Positions 19,753 through 29,200 of a DNA stretch of 64,000 bases are shown here, piece after piece. This stretch comes from a virus. Within the stretch, counting starts at the first letter, position 1; every line of letters starts with the position of its first letter. The notes beneath the pieces were generated by a model, which saw only the letters and a program-made list of their open reading frames with translations, was not told the origin of the DNA and searched no databases. The translations under genes were made by a program, and so were the position numbers. The DNA is taken from positions 44,215 through 108,214 of the IMG/VR virus record IMGVR_UViG_3300034063_000636. One strand, 5' to 3'.

Positions 19753-19775
19753 GATTTAAATCTTGGAGTTATATT

Positions 19776-20366
19776 ATGCCATCATTCACAAAGTACATAA
19801 AACCACTTCCTCAGTTTTGTATTGTTGATAATTATTTCACTGAAGAAGAAGTCGATAAAATTATTGATCTTGAAGAATTGCAAGAATTCAGTGAGGGTAA
19901 GATGGGAACTGGTCCATCAACAACCACTAATAAACAATATCGCGACAGTGACATTTCTTGGTTGAAATGGAGCCCAGATTCTAGATGGATATTTGATAAA
20001 TTTGGTTCATTGATGGGTCAAGTAAACCACTCTCACTTCATGTATGATATTGATGGTTTTGATGCGTTTCAATACACCAAGTATAAACCAAAGCAACATT
20101 ATAATTGGCACTTTGATGCCTTCACAGAATTTCATGGCTTCGAACGAAAGATTAGTGCAGTGGTAATTTTATCAGACCCCAAAAAATATTCTGGTGGAGA
20201 ATTTCAAATTGTTGCGGATGGAAATATAGAAAAACCGCACTCAATAAAACCACCAAAAGGTTCTGTAATATTCTTTGCTTCTTGGATGCCGCATAGAGTT
20301 GCGCCAGTTAAATCTGGAGTTCGTAAATCTTTGGTTGCTTGGATTATGGGTAAAAGAGTATGCTAA
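19776..20366 (+). CDS. 2-oxoglutarate/Fe(II) dioxygenase, PKHD (prolyl hydroxylase-like) type
   Basis: This 196-residue cytoplasmic enzyme should hydroxylate a substrate with O2, Fe(II) and 2-oxoglutarate. The iron triad is visible as His112-x-Asp114 (YNWHFDAF) and His173 (MPHRVAPV), with the 2OG-binding Arg183 exactly ten residues after the distal His, as in prolyl 4-hydroxylase-like proteins. Supporting motifs are KISAVVILSD, YSGGEFQI and PKGSVIFFASW. Its promoter separates it from the fibre genes, and it overlaps the next gene by seven bases. The adjacent repeat protein rich in Pro and Asn is an attractive substrate, but that is inference. Small-molecule, nucleotide or sugar substrates are alternatives. 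Confidence 0.85.
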   Translation: MPSFTKYIKPLPQFCIVDNYFTEEEVDKIIDLEELQEFSEGKMGTGPSTTTNKQYRDSDISWLKWSPDSRWIFDKFGSLMGQVNHSHFMYDIDGFDAFQYTKYKPKQHYNWHFDAFTEFHGFERKISAVVILSDPKKYSGGEFQIVADGNIEKPHSIKPPKGSVIFFASWMPHRVAPVKSGVRKSLVAWIMGKRVC

Positions 20367-21088
20367 ACAAATTGATTCGTGTTTTTAAAAATGATGTGAT
20401 TGAATTTTACTGTCACCCAAAGTTTGAGAATGTCATTCCTGAACCAAAGCCAGCAATCAAATATTTGCCTGAGTGGTTTAGAATTATTCCTCCAGTTTCA
20501 AAGACTCGGAGAGATGAATACAATGACTTTGCGATGAATGCTAAAAAGTGTTTCCCAATGATTGATGCAATGTCTTTGGGATATACAATACCATTGTGTG
20601 GTGATATTCATGTCATGGTCAATAACGATATGACAGAAATGAAGTATACAAGCCCACCAGAAATGAAATTGGCAGATAGCCATAACGTTGAACAAATTGG
20701 TGGAGAGTCAGCCCCAGGATTTCCAATCAATCCGATCAAGTTTATCAATTATTGGATTATTAAGACTGCTCCAGGCTGGTCGACATTGTTTATTCCTCCA
20801 ATTAATCATGTTGGAACTCCATTTACTTGTTTGGGTGGATTAGTTGACACTGATAGATATCCAAAGGAAGTTAATTTTCCAGCAATTTGGAATCAGCCTG
20901 GTTTTGATGGATTAATTCGTGCAGGAACTCCTCTGGTGACTGCAATCCCAATTAAGAGAAATTCATTTCCGAAAAAACCAAAAGTCAGAAAAATTAAAGA
21001 TAAAGAATTTAATGAGATTGAATTGATTCGAAAGAAACAAGTGACCAGAAAAAATGTATACACAAATGAATTGAGAGATGAACGATGA
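20360..21088 (+). CDS. Conserved phage protein of unknown function, paralogue A
   Basis: This 242-residue protein has motifs I remember from hypothetical proteins of marine T4-like phages: EPKPAIKYLPEWFRIIPP near residue 28, MIDAMSLGYTIPLCGDIHV near 67, WIIKTAPGWSTLFIPPINH, GGLVDTDRYP and IRAGTPLVTAIPIKR. It is cytoplasmic by eye, with no signal or membrane segment and a basic tail. The order GLVD ... I-x-AG-x-PL ... IP recalls the dUTPase/DCD beta fold, but no catalytic motif can be claimed. It overlaps the dioxygenase and the next gene, so all are co-translated. The next gene is a diverged copy. Function unknown. Confidence 0.7.
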   Translation: MLNKLIRVFKNDVIEFYCHPKFENVIPEPKPAIKYLPEWFRIIPPVSKTRRDEYNDFAMNAKKCFPMIDAMSLGYTIPLCGDIHVMVNNDMTEMKYTSPPEMKLADSHNVEQIGGESAPGFPINPIKFINYWIIKTAPGWSTLFIPPINHVGTPFTCLGGLVDTDRYPKEVNFPAIWNQPGFDGLIRAGTPLVTAIPIKRNSFPKKPKVRKIKDKEFNEIELIRKKQVTRKNVYTNELRDER

Positions 21089-21903
21089 AATTTTTTGATT
21101 TTTTTAAACCTAAAGAAACATTTAATGATTCGATTGACGATGAGATTAAGGAAATCTCAAACACTTCTGTTGTTCAATCGACTATTGGTAGAAACAAGTT
21201 AGAATTTATCGATTCATCAGAACTCGTATTTGCTAGTTTACCAATTCAATTAGCAAAAGATGTTCCTGTAAACTCGCAAGCACATGTAGAAAAGCTCGGA
21301 AATAAGTTCACATTTCCAGTCTGCCCTGGCATGTTTGACTATTCGCGACTTGGCTACATTGTTCCAGCCTGGTCAGACTATCATTTTAAGATAAATAAAG
21401 CTGGATGTGCTGCATTAGTTGGTGGGGGACAAAAAGCATCTCCATTTAAGCCTCCAGTTCCGATGGCAACTGATGTTGTCGATGGTCTTTTTAAATTAAG
21501 CGACGGAATTCCACTTAAAACATATAATATCAATTCTCCTTGGAAAATATTTTCTTACGACAAAGATATATCAGCATTACTTCTTCCTGCTTGGTATCAT
21601 GCAGACGTAGAGTTTTTAGATAATTTTTATGTTTATCCTGGAGTTGTTGATTATAATACATTTCATACTATGAATGTCATTCTTTCTCCAAAAAGAAAGT
21701 GTGAGTATACGATTAAAGCGGGAGATCCTTTATTACACGTCATTCCGTTTTATAATAAACAAATTGAATGTGGTTATGGACCACCAAACATAGAACAAAA
21801 AAGCATATTATCATACGATCCTAAAATCCACGAAACGCAATTTTATCGAAAGAATCATATGATTAAAAAGAGTTTCGCACTAGAAGAAAGCAATAAAGAA
21901 TGA
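21085..21903 (+). CDS. Conserved phage protein of unknown function, paralogue B
   Basis: This 272-residue protein is a diverged relative of the gene before it. The same order of blocks is present: FPVCPGMFDYSRLGYIVPAW (versus FPMIDAMSLGYTIPLC), INSPWKIFSYDKDISALLLP (versus IIKTAPGWSTLFIP), YPGVVDYNTFHTMNVI and IKAGDPLLHVIPFYNK. It adds about 60 residues at the N-terminus. A four-base ATGA overlap couples it to paralogue A, and another couples it to the glycosyltransferase. The pair may form a heteromer. Function is unknown. Co-expression with a hydroxylase and a glycosyltransferase suggests modification or donor-metabolite chemistry, but nothing in the sequence proves this. Confidence 0.65.
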   Translation: MKFFDFFKPKETFNDSIDDEIKEISNTSVVQSTIGRNKLEFIDSSELVFASLPIQLAKDVPVNSQAHVEKLGNKFTFPVCPGMFDYSRLGYIVPAWSDYHFKINKAGCAALVGGGQKASPFKPPVPMATDVVDGLFKLSDGIPLKTYNINSPWKIFSYDKDISALLLPAWYHADVEFLDNFYVYPGVVDYNTFHTMNVILSPKRKCEYTIKAGDPLLHVIPFYNKQIECGYGPPNIEQKSILSYDPKIHETQFYRKNHMIKKSFALEESNKE

Positions 21904-22847
21904 AGATATTTGTAAGCATATGCTCATACAGAGACCCTCTGTTAGTATACACTCTAAAAGCATTAATGCAGACCAAGTCTGCAATTACAGAAGTTGTGTA
22001 CGGCATATTTGAACAAAATGAAAAAGAAAATAGTTTAGAAACTCTATTTCCAGATCTAGTCGCCAGAAGCGATGTAAAATATAAACGAATCGATCCACAA
22101 TACTCGGAAGGTGTTGGTTGGGCTCGAAATATTAATGCTCTCCAGTTAACTGACGAGGATTTTTATTATCAGATCGACTCTCACATGGTTTTCGATAAGA
22201 ATTGGGATCGCGATTTAATTAACGATTATAAAGAAGGCTGTAGAGCGATCGAGTCAAACAGAGTCATTATCAGTTCGAACTGTAAAAATTTCGAGATGGT
22301 CGATGGTAATGTCGTTTTAGAGCATGGCATGGACTATACATGCAGAGCAAGATTCTATCAGTTTAATCCAAATCTTTGGCTTTTTGCTCACGGCGAACAT
22401 ATTCCTCCAACTGAAACCGTGATGCCAGCGATACACATCTTTGCTGGAAATATGTTTACACACTCTGATTGGGTTCGAAATGTCGGAATCAATCCTAGAA
22501 TATTCTTTCATGGAGAGGAGCAAGCGATAACTCTCTCATCGTTTGCTGCAGGATATCGATTTTTCCACGGAAAGAGGATGTCGTGCTATCACTATAAAGG
22601 ATCTAATGAACATACATCAAAGCAGGACTTTAAACCTGTTGTTCCTTTAGAGATCATTGAAGAGAGAAAACGTAGATCAGAAATTGAATTTAGAGCATTT
22701 TTAGACTCTCTCGAGGACGATTTACTCGAGGAATACCGAGTCTACTCTGGCGTGAATTATATAAATAAGAAAATAGAAGAACGTGCCATAACCCGAGTGA
22801 TTAAACCAAGCATCGATATTGACTGGGAAGTAGGCGATTCTGAATAA
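21900..22847 (+). CDS. GlcNAc-transferase-like glycosyltransferase (PF11397 type)
   Basis: This 315-residue enzyme resembles the 'GlcNAc' family, whose Dictyostelium members attach GlcNAc to hydroxyproline of Skp1. Signatures are the N-terminal IFVSICSYRDPLL (residues 3-15), GIFEQN, GWARN, the metal and nucleotide-sugar motif YYQIDSHMVF with Asp93-Ser-His95 in place of DxD, NWDRDLI, and the late FFHGEEQ motif (His204-Glu207). It ends the four-gene operon that begins with a prolyl-hydroxylase-like enzyme. In the eukaryotic Skp1 pathway the same two activities act in sequence, which makes the pairing notable. Sugar and acceptor cannot be read from the sequence. Confidence 0.82.
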   Translation: MKIFVSICSYRDPLLVYTLKALMQTKSAITEVVYGIFEQNEKENSLETLFPDLVARSDVKYKRIDPQYSEGVGWARNINALQLTDEDFYYQIDSHMVFDKNWDRDLINDYKEGCRAIESNRVIISSNCKNFEMVDGNVVLEHGMDYTCRARFYQFNPNLWLFAHGEHIPPTETVMPAIHIFAGNMFTHSDWVRNVGINPRIFFHGEEQAITLSSFAAGYRFFHGKRMSCYHYKGSNEHTSKQDFKPVVPLEIIEERKRRSEIEFRAFLDSLEDDLLEEYRVYSGVNYINKKIEERAITRVIKPSIDIDWEVGDSE

Positions 22848-22872
22848 AAAACATAGTTCATAGAGAATTTTC

Positions 22873-23205
22873 ATGCCATACGCAGAGTTAACGGTTGATC
22901 AGGGCACAACTTTCGAAACTTCTATAGATTTAGTTGGCGATGATGGCGCTGCGATCAATATCGCAGGGTGCGTTTTCTTGGGTCAAGTTCGCAAATCTTA
23001 TTATTCTTCCAATGTAACTGCAAATCTGACAATTACCACTTTAAGTAATACAGGTGGAAATCTAATCATGTCTTTAAATTCAGCAGTCACTGCAAACATT
23101 AGAGCAGGTCGTTATCTTTATGACGTAAAGATGACTGATACAGATAACATAACAACTCGAGTCGTAGAAGGTATTCTAACTGTGACACCACAGGTGTCCA
23201 GATAA
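22873..23205 (+). CDS. Small beta-rich fibre-associated protein
   Basis: This 110-residue protein starts with YAELTVDQGTTFETSIDL and contains FLGQVRKSYYS and GRYLYDVKMTD. The pattern fits a single beta-sandwich domain like those at the base of fibre or baseplate upper proteins (BppU N-terminal-like), a fold guess from sequence feel. Its stop overlaps the start of the 2470-residue fibre by one base, so it is probably an adaptor made in step with that fibre. There is no signal peptide, membrane segment or catalytic motif. Confidence 0.6.
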   Translation: MPYAELTVDQGTTFETSIDLVGDDGAAINIAGCVFLGQVRKSYYSSNVTANLTITTLSNTGGNLIMSLNSAVTANIRAGRYLYDVKMTDTDNITTRVVEGILTVTPQVSR

Positions 23206-26200
23206 TGAAGATAACGATTACGAATAATAATCAGATCGGTAAGGTTACTTTCGGCAAAGTGACGAGAGTCGGCGATCTATATGCAAACGATATTCTAGAT
23301 CTTATAAACACAGTCGTTTATAGATCAGGCTCAACGATGACAGGCAACTTAAATGTTGCTGCGACAATTATTACGCAAAACGTAATTCCGTCTGTCAATA
23401 ATACATACAATCTTGGTAGTCCAACTTATCGATACAAAGATGCATACTTTGGTGGTAACACTGTATACATCGGCGACTCTATACTATCAGCACAAGCAAA
23501 CAGTCTTTTAACAAATACATTTATTGCTACAACATCATTTGTTAGTGGTGGCTTAAACGTTCTAGACCAAGCAAATGCTGCATATGCTGAAGCCAACTTA
23601 AAACTCGGTCTTGGTGGCGGTACAATTACAGGAAGTCTTACTGTAACTGGAAACCTCGAAGTTCTCGGTAATACAACAACACTTAATGTTGAAACATTGT
23701 CACTCGAAGACAATGAAATTATTCTCAATTCAAATGTAACTGGTCCACCATTACTTGACTCGTTCATAACGATCAATCGTGGATCAATGACAAATGCTGT
23801 TCTTAAGTGGGATGAAAGCACTGATCAATGGAAGTGGTCGGATGGCAATGGCGTATATTATGCACTAGATTCTTCTTTGGGCGCATATGCTCAAGCCAAC
23901 GGAGCGTATGCACAAGCCAATGGTGCCTATGCTCAAGCAAACGGAGCCTATTCTCAAGCCAATGGTGCATTTGCGCAAGCAAACGGAGCATATGCTCAGG
24001 CTAACGGTGCTTACGCCCAAGCAAACGGAGCGTATGCGCAAGCAAATGCAGCAAGCGATAATGCAAACACGAGAGTTCTAAAAGCTGGCGATACAATGAC
24101 TGGTCAGCTGAACATCAGTTCAGGCGGTCTTGTTGTCACTGGCAATATTGTTACAACTGGTGCAAGTGGCGACATAACTGGCGTCAATACCATTTATGCT
24201 GGAACATTCTCAACAACAGCTGGATTAAATGTTACTGCTCAAGCAGCAAATGCTTACGAGCAAGCCAATAATGCTAGAACAACAGCAAATGGTGCATACT
24301 TACAAGCCAACGGCGCTTATGCACAGGCTAATGGGGCTTACGCTCAGGCAAATGGCGCATACGCTCAGGCAAATGGTGCTTATGCGCAAGCCAATGGTGC
24401 CTATGCACAAGCGAATGGTGTTTATGCTCACGCTAATGGAATTTATGATGTTGCAAACGCTGCATATGCTCAAGCCAATGCAGACTATCAACCTGCTGTA
24501 ACAAGATTTGATGTGACCTCTAGCGGAACATCAGCATACAGATTCGATCAATATGGCTCAATCGTTGACGATCCAACACTTTATGTTCGTGCTGGTGAAA
24601 CTCTTGCATTCAATTTGAATGTAGTTGGGCATCCATTCATGATCCGCCAATCAAATGGTGGAGCAAATTATAATACTGGATTGACTCACGTTGAAACTAC
24701 AGGTGTAATTTCTACAGGGGCGAGTGCACAAGGTAAAACAACAGGTGTTCTTTATTGGAAAGTTCCATTTGAACTTCAAGGCAACACTTACGTTTATCAA
24801 TGTCAAGTGCATTCTGCGATGGTTGGCAATATTGTTATTGAGCCACCATCAACGATCATTTATGCTCAAGCGAATGTTGCATTTGATACTGCCAATGGTG
24901 CGTACTCACAAGCAAATGGTGCATATAGCCAAGCCAATGGCGCTTATGCACAAGCCAACGGTGCGTATGCGCAGGCAAATGGTGCCTATGCTCAAGCCAA
25001 CTCAGCATATGCTCATGCAAACATAGTTTACGCTCAAGCCAACGCAAGTTTTGATCAAGCGAATACTGCTAGAACAACAGCAAATGATGCATATGAGCAA
25101 GCAAACACTGCAAGAAGCACAGCCAACGATTCATATGCTCAAGCGAATACGGCACGTGATACTGGCAACAACGCATATGCTCAAGCAAACACCGCTCGCG
25201 ATACAGCAAATGATTCTTACGCTCAAGCAAACACCGCTAGAGACACTGGTAACAATGCTTATCTGCAAGCCAATACTGCTAGAGACACTGGCAACAACGC
25301 ATATGCTCAGGCGAATACCGCTAGAGATACTGGTAACGATGCATATAGTCAAGCGAACACTGCTCGCAATACTGCTAATGATGCATACTTACAAGCCAAT
25401 AATGCATACGCTGAAGCCAATATAAAACTTAACATCTCTGGTGGATCGATCACTGGTGATTTGATCGTTTCTGGAAATCTAGAAGTTCTAGGAAACAGCA
25501 CAACATTAAATGTTGAAACTCTTGCAATTGAAGACAATGAGATTATTCTCAACTCAAATGTAACTGGATCACCAACACTTGATGGCTTTATTACAATCAA
25601 TCGTGGCAGCAACACAAATGCTTCGATTAAGTGGGATGAAAATACGAATCAGTGGAAGTGGACGGATGGTGATACATTCTTCTATGCATTTGACTCTGCT
25701 TTAGATGCTTATGCTCAAGCAAATACTGCACGTGATCAAGCCAATACCGCTAGAGAAACTGGCAATGATGCCTATGGTCAAGCCAACACTGCAAGAACAA
25801 CAGCAAACGACGCTTACCTTCAAGCCAATACTGCTCGCGACCAGGCAAATACGGCACGTGATACTGGCAACAATGCTTACGCTCAAGCGAATACAGCTCT
25901 TGATACCGCTAATGGTGCATACGCTCAAGCAAATGGCGCCTATGCTCAAGCCAACGGAGCGTATGCACAAGCAAATCTAGCATTTGGTCAAGCCAATGGT
26001 GCATACGCTCAAGCAAATGGTGCTTATGCGCATGCTAATATTGTTTACGCTCAAGCAAATGCTGCATTCAATCAGGCAAATACTGGAAATGACTCTGCAA
26101 ATGCAGCCTATGCACAAGCAAATACTGCACGCGATACTGGCAACAATGCATATGGACAAGCGAACACAGCTCGCACAACTGCCAATGACGCATATGCTCA

Positions 26201-29200
26201 AGCAAATACTGCTCTAGATACGGCAAACGGCGCATATGCCCAAGCAAATGGGGCTTATGCTCACGCAAATATTGTATATGCTCAAGCAAATACGGCTCGT
26301 GATACTGCAAATGCCGCTTATGGTCAAGCAAATGGTGCATTCGATCAAGCGAACGCTGCTTATAATCAAGCAAACACTGCCAGAACAACTGCGAATGACG
26401 CTTATGGTCAGGCAAATAGCGCATTTAATCAAGCGAATGCAGCATATGACAAAGCCAATACTGCTCTAGACACAGCGAATGGAGCATATGCCCAAGCAAA
26501 TGGAGCCTACGCTCACGCTAACATTGTCTACGCTCAAGCCAATAATGCATACGATACAGCCAATCTAAAACTTAATATTGCTGGCGGTACAATTAATGGT
26601 TCATTGAACGTTTCTGGTAATTTAAGCATAACTGGTAATACAACATATTACAATGTGGCAACTTATGCTGTTGATGACCCATTAATTTATCTTGGCGCAA
26701 ATAATATTCTGAATGATATTGTTGATATAGGATTTATTGCCACGAAAAATACCAGCGGCAACTTGAGTCATACTGGGTTTGCTCGCGATGCTGGAGATGC
26801 TACTTGGTATTTGTTTGATAATCTATTAGATTCTGGTCACCAAAATAACATAGTCGACTTCGCAAATACCACACTCGCAACACTTCGCGCAAACATTGCT
26901 GCAAATAGCATACTCTTGATGGGTAATGTTGTTGCGACTCAAGCAAATCTAACACTCGCTCATAATCAAGCCAATACTGCAAATAATACTGCGAATGGTG
27001 CATATTCTCAAGCCAATGGAGCCTATGCTCACGCTAATATAGTTTATGCACAAGCCAATGCTGCATTTAATCAAGCCAACGCTGCTTATGATAAGGCAAA
27101 TGGCGCATTTGATACTGCTAATGGTGCATATTCTCAAGCGAACGGTGCTTATGCCCACGCGAATATTGTTTATGCTCAGGCTAACGCTGCATATGATAAT
27201 GCAAATACCAGAGTTCTAAAATCTGGCGATACAATGACAGGCAATCTCAATGTGAGTGCCTTCATCATTACTAATAATGTTCAGCCAAATTTAAATGTTA
27301 CATACGACCTTGGTTCACCAACCAAGAGATATAAGAATCTTTATCTTTCAAATAATGCACTACATTTGGGTGATGCGGTAATCACATCAAATGGATCAAC
27401 ACTAGTTGTTTCTGGTGTTGAAATTGATGGCAGTGGAAATCTAATCGCTGCGTTTGATTCTTATGACCAAGCAAATACTGCTAGAGATACTGCCAATGCT
27501 GCATACAATCAAGCAAACGGTGCGTTCAATCAGGCGAACGGTGCATATGCGCATGCTAACATAGTATATGCTCAGGCAAATGCTGCTTATGACCAAGCCA
27601 ATACTGCTCGTGGAACTGCTAACGATGCGTATGCTCAAGCAAATACTGCACGTGATACTGGTAACAATGCATATGCTCAAGCCAATACTGCTCGAGACAC
27701 AGCAAACGATGCTTATGGTCAAGCAAATACCGCCAGAACAACCGCGAATGATTCTTATAATCAAGCAAACACAGCGCGCACTACAGCCAATGATGCTTAT
27801 GGTCAGGCAAACACAGCGCGTGGAACTGCGAATGATGCATATGGTCAAGCAAATGCTGCTTATCTCCAAGCCAATAATGCATATGATGAGGCAAATCTAA
27901 AAGTTAATATTTCTGGTGGAACCATTTCTGGTGATTTGGTTGTTTCTGGTAATCTTTCTGTACTCGGAAATAGCACCACACTTAATGTTGAAACTTTAAA
28001 AATTGAAGATAACGAAATTATCCTCAATTCGAATGTTACTGGATCGCCAACTCTTGATAGTTTCATCACAATCAATCGCGGCAGTTCAACAAACGCTGTC
28101 ATTAAGTGGGATGAGAATACTGATCAATGGAAGTGGTCAGACGGCGACACATTCTTCTATGCGTTTGATTCTGCGTTGGATGCTTATGCTCAAGCAAATA
28201 CGGCACGCGCGACCGCCAATGATGCATATGGACAAGCCAACGTTGCTCGTGCGACTGCCAATGACTCGTATTTGCAAGCGAACACTGCTCGCGATACTGC
28301 AAATGCATCTTACGATCAAGCGAATACTGCAAGAACTACTGCCAATGACGCATACGGTCAAGCGAATACAGCTCGTACGACCGCTAACGATTCTTATGCT
28401 CAAGCCAATACTGCAAGAAATACGGCTAACGACTCTTACGCTCAGGCGAATACTGCTCGAACAACAGCTAATGATGCTTATGCTCAGGCGAACACAGCAC
28501 GCACTACTGCGAATGATTCCTATGCGCAGGCAAACACTGCTCGTAATACAGCCAATGATTCTTACGCTCAAGCAAATACCGCTCGCGCTACGGCAAATGA
28601 TGCATACGGACAAGCGAACGCTGCGTATAACACAGCAAATACTGCAAACGCAACGGCAAATCTAGCATATGCTCAAGCCAATTCAAATTACCAACCTGCA
28701 GTCACACGACTCAACGTAACAAACTCTGGCTTCTCTGCATATTTACTTGATCAATATCCTGGCAATAATCCAACTGTATACGTTAGAGGCGGTGAAACAT
28801 TAGCGTTCGATCTAAACGTTTCTGGTCACCCATTCATGATTCGTCAGTCAAGCGGCGGAGCAAATTATAACACTGGATTGACTCACGTTTCTTCAACTGG
28901 TGTTGTTTCTACTGACGGTAGCGCTCAGGGGCAAGTTTCAGGAACATTGTATTGGAAGGTTCCGTATAATATTGTTGGCAACACTTATGTTTATCAGTGT
29001 TCAATTCATGGTGGTATGGTTGGCAACATTGTTATTGAACCATCAGTGATTGTTGCTTATGCTCAAGCGAATGCAGCATTTGATACCGCCAACGGTGCAT
29101 ATGCCCATGCAAATATTGTCTATGCACAAGCAAATGCTGCATACAATGATGCAAACGGCGCATATGCGCAAGCCAACGGTGCTTATGCTCAAGCAAATGG

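Noticed and set aside
28137-28613. Long open frames on the - strand opposite the QAN repeats (also near 27441 and 25131), rich in Ile, Cys and Ser.
   Set aside because: They mirror the repeat codons, have no ribosome site or family likeness, and lie entirely inside a clear + strand gene.
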